In this document: positions 34,169-46,187 of the stretch, in pieces | Layout: every line of letters starts with the position of its first letter | How positions within the stretch are numbered: position 1 is the stretch's first letter | Origin: Panagrolaimus kolymaensis | Lineage: Eukaryota; Nematoda; Chromadorea; Rhabditida; Panagrolaimidae | Direction of reading: 5' to 3' | DNA length: 64,000 nucleotides | NCBI GenBank assembly: GCA_028622995.1 | Contig: JAJQJQ010000004.1 | Location: 3,720,001 to 3,784,000 of the forward strand | Notes under the pieces: generated by a model | Seen by the model: only the letters and a program-made list of their open reading frames with translations | What the model was told of the DNA's origin: nothing | The model's database searches: none | Position numbers and translations under genes: made by a program

Positions 34169-35478
34169 TTAACGAATTTCTGAAGGTTCATGAATAATGT
34201 TGCAAGAAAAAGGAATTTTAAGGGCATCTTTGATATCATTTTGAGTGAAACCCAACGTATGCTCAACAATTTTAAGTTTACGAAAATCTTTTAGTTCTTT
34301 TTTGCTATGAACAATTTCTTCGTAAACACAATGAAGGGAGCTGCTTGAATTTGAAAGAGATAGATATGAAGTTTCAGTGAGTGAGAGCATTCCAAAAATA
34401 AATGTAAAAATATAACCATTGTTATAATAAATAAGCATGCGGGAATCAAGGAAAAATTTGCTATAACGGAAATCACTAGGTGAAGGAAATGATGGTAAAT
34501 CAATTTTGTGGATAAATCTAAAAAAAGAAGAAAATTAATCAAATAGTTAATGAAGGTTTTTAGAAAGCTTACTTTGCTTGCAAATTATTTTCGTCTATTT
34601 TAACATCATATAACCGAACTTTCCTATCTCTTCCATCCTCTGAAGCTTCATTGGTTAAGCATTGAAGTCCCGATGGAGCATTATAAAACCCTGCAGAAAT
34701 ACAATTTTTCAAATCAGAATTATCCACAATTGTTAATTTTCTATCAGACCAAAGTTGATCTCCAGGCAAAACCAATTCGCCATTTCGAAAGTACACAACT
34801 TTTCCAAAACCAAAACTTCCAATATTTGATTTGATTTCGTTTCCACTGACAACAAAGATAAAGGCTTCTGGAATTATGCAACTTTCTTCATTCTTATTAA
34901 TGGAAAGTTTGATTTGGTGACAAGATGTTGCAAAAAATCGGTCTCTGCTATTGTAAACTTTTCCGGAATCAGGATACCATAAACTAATGATAATCTCATT
35001 AGGATTAGTTGGATTCGAAATAATTTGGCTTAAATTACAGTCATTACATAAACCATATTTGAATAAATTTAATTGGCGAGTTTCCACATCAGTTTTGTAA
35101 TCAATAACAATATTGGAAGCAAGGCAAATGGAGGAAAGATAGAATTTAGATTCAACGTCATTGTGTTTCTAAAATATTAATTATTATTCGCTTTTTTCTA
35201 TGAAAAAAAATGACCAGTCCATAAGCTGCAACATAAAGTTCATCCCCAATAATTCCGTATGCTACTGAAACACCATTGATACAGCCACAATCACTTCTGC
35301 TAGAAATTCCAATATCCCAGAAATGTTCCCAATCACCGGTATCAAAAATCCTTTTTCGAAAAATATTTAATTCATCTTCAAAGGAATTTCCGGAATATAA
35401 ATACCCATCATAAACGCCAATCAAAGTTCCATAAACTTCATCATTGCTAGAGGTTGAAGGTTCAGAAATAAAATACAT
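34169..35478 (-). CDS. Conserved-looking protein of unknown function, 402 aa
   Basis: Three exons, 35478-35215, 35168-34573 and 34517-34169. Codon phase holds through both introns, supporting a real gene. The first donor is GTCATT, which is weak. The start MYFISEPSTSS has no signal peptide and the true N-terminus could lie in a further exon upstream. The protein is rich in beta-prone segments with repeated YG, DG and SG turns (VYGTLIGVYDGYLYSGNS, SVAYGIIGDELYVAAYG, NIGSFGFGKVVYFRNGEL), which would suit a propeller-like fold, but no named repeat or catalytic motif is recognised. It sits between lipases A and B on the same strand. Confidence 0.6.
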
Positions 35479-35827
35479 CTTTAATCAATATGTAAAGCTT
35501 CCAAAAGAATTGCAAATAATAATGATTTTGTTTAAGGAAAGACAATGATTTCATTCATGACCTCGAATATCGCTCACTAATTGGTGACTAACCGTTGGCT
35601 TAGGGTGAGGAAGAAAAAAGTAATAGCCTCAATTATTTTCCAGATTTTGTGAACGAATAGTAAAATATTGATAAAAAGCTTTAGCTCTTACGGGCATCAT
35701 TGGGGGCAAATTTCATAAACTTGTGAGTATAAAAATTGCAATAAAAATATAAATAAAAATAATAATACATACCAATTCTTTATTATGTCAAATAAAAAAA
35801 ACTATTATTAATTTTCAAAAAAAATTT
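35479..35827. other. Intergenic, 350 bp
   Basis: No coding signal recognised; could hide a short 5' exon of the 402 aa gene. Confidence 0.35.
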
Positions 35828-36870
35828 TTATTTATTATTTGGATTCCATCCTTTGCATCCTTTATCTGCAAATCCTGTATCAATGTTAAAATAATCATCA
35901 TGATCCTAAAAAAATATAATACGTTATTGTAGTTGCCAAAAAATAAAGTAAAATACATACATTTGGAACCAATTCAAGTTGACTATCACTGCATAATTTT
36001 CCTTCATCCTCATCACATTCAACAAAAGTTGAACCAACGCTCATGTCGTTATCGTACCAAACTTCAGATTTGTGATGATAATAATTTCTAAATTCTTTGG
36101 GTGGAAGATGTGGAACGATATCGTGTCTGTGAACGACGCGATATGCATATGGAACCAATGAGTCAACAAGCTGGGCATAAGTTTTATCTCCAACTCGAGG
36201 TTCACCATAAGTAACTAGCTTGATTTTATCATTTGGATAAAGCTTCGAATGAGCAATCGTAGTGGCAGCAATGGAAGCAATTGCAGCACCTACAAAATTT
36301 AAAAGCCTTTTTATTATTATTCAAAAAAGCTGATGAGAAGCTCTCACCCAATGAATGTCCAGTAACCCAAACATCATAACCAGGATTAGCATTTTTTAAA
36401 GTCAAAAAATCATCCTTAACTCCGCCAAGCCAAAGCATATCAAATGCATTAATAAAATATTCATTAACATTTCCACCACCAGCAAATGGAGCAACAGGTT
36501 TCATTAAAAGTCCATCAATAACTTCCATGGCAACTTCAGAACCTTGTGATCCTCGAAATGAAATGATTATGGCTTTATCGGAATTTGAAACGGCTGTGAA
36601 AGCAACACAAGTATCATTTTGAGTTAGATCACATTTGACTGAAATTCTTCGTCGAAACTAAAAAATTTGAGCTTTGAGAATCTGAAAAAAAAAATGAATA
36701 TCACAAACTTGGCTATCTTTGTAATTATCTTTTACACAAATTTCTGGATGATCACTAAAAGCTGCAGATGCCATAGGCCAAATAAGATATCGAGCCAATG
36801 TTTCATTGTAGCTTGAAAAAACTAAATTTACAGAAGCAAAAAACAGCAAAAAGGTAACAAAGAATTTCAT
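35828..36870 (-). CDS. Secreted class-3 lipase B
   Basis: Four exons, 36870-36709, 36657-36348, 36289-35961 and 35905-35828, encode 292 residues. Signal peptide MKFFVTFLLFFASVNLVFS. Core motifs: IIISFRGS, VTGHSLG at the exon 2/3 junction, YGEPRVGD, VVHRHDIVPHLPP, NYYHHKSEVWYDND and the final-exon DHDDYFNID that should carry the catalytic His. The intron splitting the GHSLG elbow is absent from lipases A and C. An in-frame TTG lies upstream at 36891; the ATG at 36870 is chosen because it opens the signal peptide. Confidence 0.93.
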
Positions 36871-37258
36871 GCTTGTGTTGCTTGCTGCCAACGAAGTTTT
36901 TTTGTGATAAAATCAACTGGGCTTTTAAGCAACTGATAAAGGTGTCTTCTTGCTTGTAGTTCCGTTTATGTAATAAGGTGTTGTAGTAATATGAGAGAAT
37001 AAGATGATCAAAAAAGAGTCAAAAGTCAGAGAGAAAAATGCATTGAAAAAAGCAAAATATGTTTTTTATAAACTATTGCAAAACGAAAATCAAAAATAAC
37101 AATGTAAGTATAAAATTAATATTTAAATAAAACAATAGGTAACAAGTAAATGAAAGAATAAACAGAAAATATACAGTTAAAACATTTATAAAATCTTATG
37201 TTAAATATCAATTAAAATGGCTAGTGATACGTAAGTTTAATAAGTCATTGAAATTGCA
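36871..37258. other. Intergenic
   Basis: About 390 bp of AT-rich spacer between lipase B and the lipin stop; no gene seen. Confidence 0.4.
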
Positions 37259-39072
37259 TTATTTCTTCTTTGATGCATTTTTGTTCTTTTCAGCCATTTC
37301 TTTTCTTTTTCTTTCATACGCAGCAAGTTCATCTTCGGCTATTACACTTTCAGCCGGCGTGGCTCTCCAATGAGTAAAGGTAGAACATGTTTCAGGTTTA
37401 GTAAAATTAGAGCGCATTTTATCACTTTTGACAACCTTGCTTCCTTCTTCTTTAAGTGTTGTTGTTCGAGATGATAAATGAAGAGGTGGAAAGAGATAAT
37501 CAACCATTTCCATAGCCATCATTGGATAATTTGTTGAAAATCCATTTGAACCTGGACGTCTTACAGTACCCGATGGATCAATAATTAAAATTCGTTCAGG
37601 AGGGATTTCGACAGCAGCATAAGATCGAACATCAGTTTCACGATTACCAAAGCCTGCATAAAATGGATTTTTAACAGGAAAGAGGTTTTTCAAATCAGTT
37701 AAGCATCCAATTTTGAATTCTTCTGGCCTTCTTTCAATGACTTCTCTATAAAACTACTGAGTTATTCTTGCAACAAAAAAAGATGACTTACTTTCTAAAT
37801 GCCATTAACACAGACATCGGTGAAAGTAACACAGGACCATCAGGAAGAGTTTTGGAGCCTTGAACAAGAGACTGTAAGTAAGTCTTTGTGTAATGTGATT
37901 GACCAATAGCTCTTGAGGATAAATAAACCATTCTATATCTGAAACACATACGAGTAGTTAAACAAAGGATTATAAAGCAAAATTCATATAAGTCACAAAC
38001 GAATAACTCACCCATTATCTTTTATTCGAGTATATAATTCAGCCACACCAGCATGAGCCCATTGTCCACCAATAGCAGCGATAACATGACCAAGGACATC
38101 TGATTTCGTTATGGTTCCATCAATATCAGAAATTACAATCTTTTCAAAATATTTAAATAAATAAATATGACATATGCACCATGAAGTTCCTTGAAAATGT
38201 GTTGTAATGGAGAATCTTGCTTCATTGGAACCATATCGAAGATGAAGAGCTTTGAGTTCATCGCTTGATAAATGAAGTGATCGGATAAAAGAAGTTCGTT
38301 TCATTAGAATAGGCTCTTCATCACTTACATAGCCTTCGGTCGAACTGGAGTTGTCACTTTTTAAACGTTCTTTCACTTTTTGACCAAGATGAGTATTAGG
38401 CTCTGAATCCATGTGATTAGTTCCAGCAAGCATTTCGAGTTCAATTACGGTCTTCTTTTCAACAGCTTTTTTAATGTCAGATGGTGTTAATGTTGGTGAT
38501 ACTGGAATAGAATCACTGTGATTTCTTTCAGAATCAAGAGAAGATATTGAGCCAGTTAATGATGATGATGTGGATGGATGACGATCTAAGCTTGGATCAG
38601 GAATGCTACATTTTTGATGTTCTTCTTTATCCATTGGACTTGGCTGTGCAATAGGTTGAGAATCAGGTGGATCATTTGCAGCAGGACTTTTAGGAAGTGG
38701 TGATCCTGGTAGAGGGCTTGTAGCCAAATATTCTGGAACATCACCAGCATCAATTTCTTTTACAAAATAAGCAATACCATTTTCGGCCAATTTCATTTTG
38801 AGTTTTGTCTCTTCATTATTGATGATGATATCCACATATTTTTCATGAACGTTGAACACACCATATTTACCAAATCTAACATGAAACGGCGTGGATTGAA
38901 AGCTTCCATCAGGTTGTTCAACCACAATAACATCAATAGCCCCTAAAAATAATAAAGAAAATTATGATTGATTTATCAGCGAAAAAAAAAGTCATTTACC
39001 TGTTAATGTAGCTGGATTCATGTTGTTGTAAAAGTATTTGATGTTGTTGGTTAATGAGTAAATAATGTCCAT
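37259..39072 (-). CDS. lpin-1: Lipin, phosphatidate phosphatase
   Basis: Four exons, 39072-39000, 38942-38012, 37938-37792 and 37745-37259, encode 545 residues. The N-LIP domain is clear: [10 protein letters not shown] then [28 protein letters not shown]. The linker is Ser/Pro-rich. The C-LIP catalytic domain has [17 protein letters not shown] (the DxDxT nucleophile motif of HAD phosphatases), [31 protein letters not shown] and [11 protein letters not shown]. Lipin dephosphorylates phosphatidate to diacylglycerol at the ER/nuclear envelope, supplying triacylglycerol and phospholipid synthesis. It is shorter than vertebrate lipins (about 890 residues), mainly in the linker. A transcriptional co-activator LxxIL motif just after DxDxT was not seen, since the sequence there reads VLGHVIAA. 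Confidence 0.95.
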
Positions 39073-39509
39073 GTTTTTGCTTCCGGTCGGTTAGTTACAA
39101 TTATGCCGCTGTTTTCTAAAATTTACTATGATTAAATGAATGAAGCAATAATTAATGCGAATGGATTGAACAGAAAATAATAATGCAAATTTAACGAAAA
39201 CTTTAATGTAAAAGTTTTTTGAGGAGAGAAACGCGAATATGAAGGAGTGAATAAATAAAAAAGAAGAAACCATTTTGTTTTATTTTACTGATGATGAAAA
39301 AAGCATCCAAATATGTAATTGTGTGCTTTCCTAAAATTTTAGTGAAAAAAACTTTCGATCTCTGTTGGAAAAAAATCTTGACACGATTTCTTGTGTCATA
39401 CAGTAGAGTCGATTACTCCGGTTTTTGAAAATTTTAGGAGCATATAAACTTACTTCAAATTTTCATCATAGCTGCTGCTGTTGAAATAATAATCAATCAA
39501 TCAATAAAA
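39073..39509. other. Divergent promoter region
   Basis: About 440 bp between the starts of lipin (-) and the 39510 gene (+). No gene seen. Confidence 0.4.
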
Positions 39510-40341
39510 ATGGAATCGAACGTTCAAACTGATTTCTCCGTTAATGAGAAATATGAAATTCCCAGATTACGACATATTATGTGTTTTACTGGAAATCATG
39601 AAGATTATATCGAACGTTTCGCAAAATCATTTCATGAAACTTTGAAAAAACAACACAAAAAACGTAATATCGCTTATTGTGATCCTTTTTCTCAATGGAA
39701 AAATGATGTTTTGATCGCCGAAAATTCTCCTGATCTTGAAAAATTAAATGATTCATTCAATATTGATCCAATTTATCCTTTACGGTAAGATTCTTTTATA
39801 TTTTTATAAAGCTTTTTATTTTCTTTTTTCAGGCTTGCTGTACGTCGTCTCCCTCAAAACACAAAGATTCTCATCGTATGTAGAATTTTTTCTATGGAAT
39901 GCATTATTTTTCTCAAGGACATGTTTCAATTGGATCCCTATGTTATTGATATCAAATGTGAACAAAAGAAATTTTTGGCTGGTAGACCTTATTGGCATCC
40001 AATTCGTTCAACTTTACGTTTAAATATTATCAATGAAGACGACCTTTGGATTCTTAAATCTTATATGCTTACTTCTCTGTTAGATCTTTTGGATCTTAAA
40101 GAAATCCACAAAGATGTATGTTTTTGTTTTGTTTTTTTTTTAACCTTTTCATGGTTTAAAACTTTTTTAGATTCCTGATGAAGAAAAGGCTGATGATACT
40201 GGACCTGATTATAATCGTTTAGCAGTAATGGCTCCATCAATTTTCGATGGTATTATGAAAAAGGTTTACCGTGGAGATAAAACAGCACGTTATATTCCGA
40301 TCCCGAAACCTGAACCATCTGATTCTGAAGATGCTGAATAA
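39510..40341 (+). CDS. Unknown intracellular protein, 228 aa
   Basis: Four exons, 39510-39784, 39833-39875, 39918-40115 and 40171-40341, with consistent phases. Intron 2 is only 42 bp and ends in CTCAAG rather than CAG/TAG. The protein begins MESNVQTDFSVNEKYEIPRL, with no signal peptide or membrane helix. Notable segments are FTGNHEDYIERFAKSFHETL, RRLPQNTKILI, GRPYWHPIRSTLRLN and an acidic end (EPSDSEDAE). No known domain is recognised. AATAAA at 40399-40404 ends the transcript. It is tail-to-tail with lipase C. Confidence 0.75.
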
Positions 40342-40398
40342 AATGTTATTTTAAATTTGTGTTTTAGTTTTGTTTTTGTTATTTATTGTTGGTTTTGT

Positions 40399-40404
40399 AA
40401 TAAA
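40399..40404 (+). terminator. Poly(A) signal of the 228 aa gene
   Basis: AATAAA 58 bp after the stop codon, within TTTTGTAATAAAAAG. Confidence 0.65.
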
Positions 40405-40509
40405 AAGATTTTACCTAATTTCTGTTTTGAATTACGAGTGCATTCGAGAGTGTTTTATTTTGTTTTAAGATAATTTTTTAGGCTTTATTTTTTAAACAAT
40501 TTTGAACGT

Positions 40510-41624
40510 TTAATGACTGATAACTTCAACCGATTTGTCAATATGGCCTTGCATATCACGAATGACTTTGAAAGCTCCAACACATCCATCGTTGCCAAAT
40601 CCACTTACACTTCTCGAGAAGTAATGAAGATGGTCATCGATGCTGAGGGTAATCAATTGGCCATCACTGCAATTATCATCTTCATCATTGGTATCACATT
40701 CAACAAATGAATCTCCAACATTCATATCTTTTTGATACCATACTTCTGCTTCATGATGAAAATAACCTTCAAAATCTTTTGGTGGAACATGTGCGACTAA
40801 ATCTTTATGATGAGTAACACGATATTGGGTCATTCCCTAAAGTTCAAAAACATTTATGACTTTATGATTGGGACATGCTAGTGGAAGGTCTTACTAAAGC
40901 ATCATGAGCTGTAGCAAAAGTTTTATCACCAGTTCGAGGTTGACCAAATGTGTATAAGACAATATTGGAAGCGGGTTTAATTCCAAGTTTGACCACGGTA
41001 GCTGCAGCAAGTGAAGCCATAGCTCCACCAAGCGAATGTCCAGTAAACCAAAAATCATAATCAGGATATTTATTCTTCAAAGTTAGAACATCATCCTTCA
41101 TCCCATTTGTCCAAACATCATTAAATCCATTAAAGAAATATTCAGAAACTAAACCACCAGTAATGAAACTCGTTTTATTTGCGAATACTGCTTCAGCTGA
41201 TTCGGTGACAAGTTGAATAAAGCCTTGAGTTCCACGGAATGAAATAATTATGGCTTTATCACTGTGACTAACTGCAGTGAATCCAGAGCAATGATCCTTT
41301 TCAAATGCATCACATTTGAAAGTGAGTTGACGGAAAAGCTATAAATAAAAATGGAAGTTGTAAAGGTTTAAGAAGTGCCAATTAAATAAAAAGAAAAACT
41401 GAATGCTTCCAAACAAACAAATGACAACATTAATTTTAACTTCAAAAAACAAAACTTACTGTACCATTAGGGAAGATGTTTCCAATGCAAACACTGGGTT
41501 GATCACTATAAGCTGCAGCAGCCATGGGCATCATTTTATTCCTGGCTGTGTTGTCAGTGTAGGCACCGAAAACAGCGCATGGAATCAATACTACCATCAA
41601 AAGAATCAAGCCACCGCCATTCAT
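40510..41624 (-). CDS. Secreted class-3 lipase C
   Basis: Three exons, 41624-41460, 41338-40895 and 40836-40510, encode 311 residues. Signal peptide MNGGGLILLMVVLIPCAVFG. Core motifs: IIISFRGTQ, FTGHSLGGAMAS (nucleophile Ser), FGQPRTGD, VTHHKDLVAHVPP with the Asp, and DDHLHYFS with the likely catalytic His in the last exon. The C-terminus is longer than in lipases A and B by about 30 residues (NDGCVGAFKVIRDMQGH). Its intron 2 falls shortly before the Asp motif, a position where A and B have no intron, so it is the most diverged member of the local trio. Confidence 0.93.
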
Positions 41625-42361
41625 TTTGACGCAGATTTTTTCCTTTTCTTGTTTGAAACAAAAAAAATGTTAAGGTTAAAATGAAAAAAGTGAAGAGCTT
41701 TCAACTACATTCTTCTTCTTTTAAGCCTTTCATAAGCATGATTTTTTTCTTATCAAAAAATGACAATGAAAAGGAAACATTCAAAGGATTAAAGCTAATC
41801 GTGTCCTTCTTTCGTTCGAGAAAAATCTGAGTTAAAGGTAGGCTTTTTTGGATGATAATTTTAAGAATGAGAGAAAGAATTCTCTCCTATTCATGTTGTT
41901 GATTCAGCAGAATACTCGTATTAATGAGATTTTGTGAACACAAGAAAATAGTAATTAACGTGGAACTAAAAGTCCAAACAAAAAGTGAGTCTAATTTTTG
42001 GCTTGAATTAAAAATTCAATTGCAAAGAATCGAATTTTTATTGTTCAAAATTTTGACAATGGAAATTCATAATCAATTTGATAATTGCTCGTATTTGAAA
42101 TAATAAAAAAACTAACAATATGAAGCTTTTAATTAAAAGTTATATAATTGTTTTTCTAATGTGGTTCGAAATGAAAAAGTGAGAGAGATTACATGTTTTC
42201 GAGAATTTCATTTAGTGACATAATTTCTTCCCAACCAATACATCACTTCAAAAAAGAACAAACTATAGTATTGTTTATTTTTATTTTTAAGAAAGCGACA
42301 TAGCTTAATTTTATCATAAAAAAATACATAAAAAATTATTTATTCCGGAACAATTTAGTTT
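41625..42361. other. Intergenic
   Basis: No gene seen. A minus-strand AATAAA (plus TTTATT at about 42340-42345) lies next to the remnant 3' end of the Cys-rich peptide gene. Confidence 0.45.
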
Positions 42362-42388
42362 TCACAATTTTCGACATCGTTGACAAAT

Positions 42389-44182
42389 CACGGCGGTATA
42401 GCTTCAATGAAAAAGTGAAGTTCAAATGGAAATGAAAAATTTGGTCGTTGGTGGTCGAATTGCCAAAAACCAAAGGAAAAGCTATTTTTTTAGTAAAAAA
42501 TGTCTGTTTTTTTGCATATTTAATTATAATTCTCTACGGATATTCAGTTGAAAAATATTGAAACTCTCACAGAATATGTAATCGAATATTGCGGATAAGA
42601 TCGTGAAGATAGATTTTCATAAAAAAATCAATGAGCCGAAATCCTAGCGTAAGAGTTTTGAGCATTTTGGTCATTTTTACGTTAGAAAAAGTGATTTTTT
42701 TTGGAACTTTTTCAGAAACAATTATGGCTAAATTCATTAAGTTGCTTTAATTTTATTCTGTGACATTGAAAATCTATAATCTTATCTTGCCTACAAATTG
42801 GTATAATTAGTTTTTCCGAAGACAATCTTTTTACGAAAATCCTGACGTAAGAGTTTTTTTCATGCATGATAACATAGCTTTTTTGACAAAATTCCAAGGA
42901 AAACTATTTCATAAACACTTGTAAAAATTCAAAAATGGTCAAAAAACGATAAAATAAATCCCCTTTGAATTTCTAGTAACAATTGAATATTTTTTTGTTA
43001 AACTTGCTTTTGCACCACAACCACTTGAAGCTTTTATAATAGTATCATAGTAGCAAACGATGCTCAAAAAAATTATTATTTTCAATATCAACCATTTTGG
43101 CTTACTTTCATCATTTCTAGGCCTAATTTTGGTCGTAGAAACCGAATTTTATAATAATTACTGAGGGTGATAAGCAGGGCTTTGCGATATATCGAATATC
43201 GATATCGAATATCGAAATATCGGGGCTTTTTTTGGATATCCAATATCGAATATCGATATCGGAAAAATAAATTTTAATATCGAATATCGAATATCGATAT
43301 CGGGACTTACAAATATCGATATCGCAAAGCCCTGGTGATAAGCTTAAAATGGAGTTATAGCAAAGCGAAAAATTTTCATATTTAAAAAATTCATAGCTCA
43401 TAAACTAGATAATGAAATGGACCAATGGTTATCAAATTCGTTTTCTACGACCCATATTACGTCTAGGAATGATGAGTTTAAAATTAAATCACACATTTTG
43501 AGTATTTTGATTTTTTTGAGCATCGTCTGCTACTATGATGCTATTATAAAAGCTTCAAGTGGTTGTGGTGCAAAAGCAAGTTTAACAAAAAAATATTCAA
43601 TTGTTACTAGAAATTCAAAGGGGATTTATTTTATCGTTTTTTGACCATTTTTGAATTTTTACAAGTGTTTATGAAATAGTTTTCCTTGGAATTTTGTCAA
43701 AAAAGCTATGTTATCATGCATGAAAAAAACTCTTACGTCAGGATTTTCGTAAAAAGATTGTCTTCGGAAAAACTAATTATACCAATTTGTAGGCAAGATA
43801 AGATTATAGATTTTCAATGTCACAGAATAAAATTAAAGCAACTTAATGAATTTAGCCATAATTGTTTCTGAAAAAGTTCCAAAAAAAATCACTTTTTCTA
43901 ACGTAAAAATGACCAAAATGCTCAAAACTCTTACGCTAGGATTTCGGCTCATTGATTTTTTTATGAAAATCTATCTTCACGATCTTATCCGCAATATTCG
44001 ATTACATATTCTGTGAGAGTTTCAATATTTTTCAACTGAATATCCGTAGAGAATTATAATTAAATATGCAAAAAAACAGCCATTTTTTACAAAAAAATAG
44101 CTTTTCCTTTGGTTTTTGGCAATTCGACCACCAACGACCAAATTTTTCATTTCCATTTGAACTTCACTTTTATACCGCCGTG
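42389..44182. mobile_element. 1.8 kb foldback DNA transposon
   Basis: Two long arms, about 42389-43075 and 43505-44182, are reverse complements with few differences; a more diverged stretch continues to about 43165 and 43440. Ends are CACGGCGGTATA and TATACCGCCGTG. The element is flanked by the direct repeat AAAT (42385-42388 and 44183-44186), a 4 bp target duplication. Both arms show the same 61-codon open frame (42897-42712 minus, 43686-43871 plus), which resembles no transposase. It is non-autonomous. CAC termini plus a 4 bp duplication would fit the CMC/Chapaev group, but this is only inference. Confidence 0.85.
43175..43334. mobile_element. 160 bp hAT-like MITE nested in the foldback element
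   Basis: Terminal inverted repeats CAGGGCTTTGCGATAT and ATATCGCAAAGCCCTG enclose an interior of repeated ATATCGATATCGAAT motifs. The element is flanked by the 8 bp direct repeat GTGATAAG (43167-43174 and 43335-43342). An 8 bp duplication and CAGGG termini are typical of hAT-superfamily elements. It carries no coding sequence. Confidence 0.88.
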
Positions 44183-44462
44183 AAATGCATCGAGGCATTA
44201 ATCTTCCAGTAAAATTAATGATTTTCTTGCATTTTCCACTGTGGCATTTCTTCAAAAATTTATAAATTTAAAAAAAAGACGGCTAAAAGAATTTACGTAC
44301 CTCATTTTTGCAAACTTTATTACAATTGGATGAAGCCATTTTCCCTTCAATATGATCACCCATTTTAGCGCAATGAGTATTAAAAACTTTTTCACTTGCT
44401 TCAATAAAACATAAAAATATGCAAATAAGAAATATAAAAATAAAGAAAATTTGATGCTTCAT

Positions 44463-45383
44463 AACTTCAAGCATAAAAGTCTTTGAAAAAGAAAAAATGC
44501 CCGCTTTTATTTTATATTTTTTGTATTTACATATAAGCATAAAAAATTAAAAGAGAAATGTACGTGTGCTGCTTAGTGAGCAAATAACAACTTTAAGGTA
44601 ATATATAGTTTTATCATTTATTATTGTTTACTTAGATTGATCAAACGTACAAAAAAAAGAAGAGTATATTTATTTTTAAACATCTGATTTTGGGTGGCTG
44701 CAAATTTTTTTGTGATAAAGTTTAAATTTGAGTTTTGCAGAAAATAAAAAGTAGCCGTATACATAATATGAAAATGACACAAAAAATATGCTTTGTGAAA
44801 ACTTTACTTTAACTCCACTATCTCGTTTTTTGACTTGCTGAATCAGTTAAGGAAATAAAAAAATTGATTTTTTTTATTTCCGTCTTGAAATGTGCTATTC
44901 AAAGCATACCTTTCTCAAAAAAAAGTGTTTAGTATTGACCTTTCAACCTTGTTCGTGCTCGCTGCTATGACTAACATTTCCATCTTAAAAAATTTCTTTC
45001 TTTATTTTTACAACGGATGCATTTTTTTTGGCGGTTGTTGTTATTGCTGCTGCGCAATGGCGTTTTTTTTTCTTAGATTGTTTTTTGTAAAACGACCTCG
45101 CTCATTTTTTGTGGGTAGCAGCGGAAGATTACACTCAAAAATATAAAAAATATAAAATCAAAACTATTGACGTCTTTGGCTTGGCTGCTGAAGAAGTGAG
45201 AGGTGCAGCACCCACACTTTCTTTCATATTTTTTTTTATTTTGGTCATCGTCGCTGTTATCATTGATTTAACTAATAAATAAAAAGTTTGCTTTTCTTCA
45301 AATATTTTTTTTCTTCGCCACCTCTGCTGATTCATTCATTCAGCTGTTTTCGAAAGCGACGAAAAAAGAAAAGAAAAGAAATA
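44463..45383. other. Intergenic, divergent promoters
   Basis: About 0.9 kb between the Cys-rich peptide gene (-) and the Rab-like gene (+). No gene seen. Confidence 0.4.

Positions 45384-46187
<804 letters not shown>

Larger units (their letters stand above)
42362..44462 (-). pseudogene. ASABF-like (CS-alpha-beta) antimicrobial peptide gene split by a transposon
   Basis: Exon 1 (44462-44301, 54 residues) starts MKHQIFFIFIFLICIFLCF, a signal peptide, then HCAKMGDHIEGKM and NCNKVCKNE. Exon 2 begins at 44249 with KCHSGKCKK and runs to PRCI, where the 1.8 kb foldback element (42389-44182) interrupts it. On the far side (42384-42362) the same frame resumes with two further cysteines and a stop, followed by a poly(A) signal. 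The spacing C...CxxxC...C..GxC...CxC..C is that of nematode ASABF/ABF defence peptides. As read, translation continues into the element and ends at 44022, losing the last two cysteines. Acceptor of exon 2 is GAAG, weaker than usual. Whether the peptide is still made in other individuals is unknown. Confidence 0.75.

Noticed and set aside
43185..43330. ATATCGATATCG tract as a simple microsatellite or regulatory array
   Set aside because: It is the interior of a bounded element with inverted ends and an 8 bp target duplication, which explains it better.
42712..43871. Identical 61-codon open frames in both foldback arms as a gene
   Set aside because: They are the same sequence in opposite orientation created by the inverted repeat, with no domain, signal peptide or splice context.
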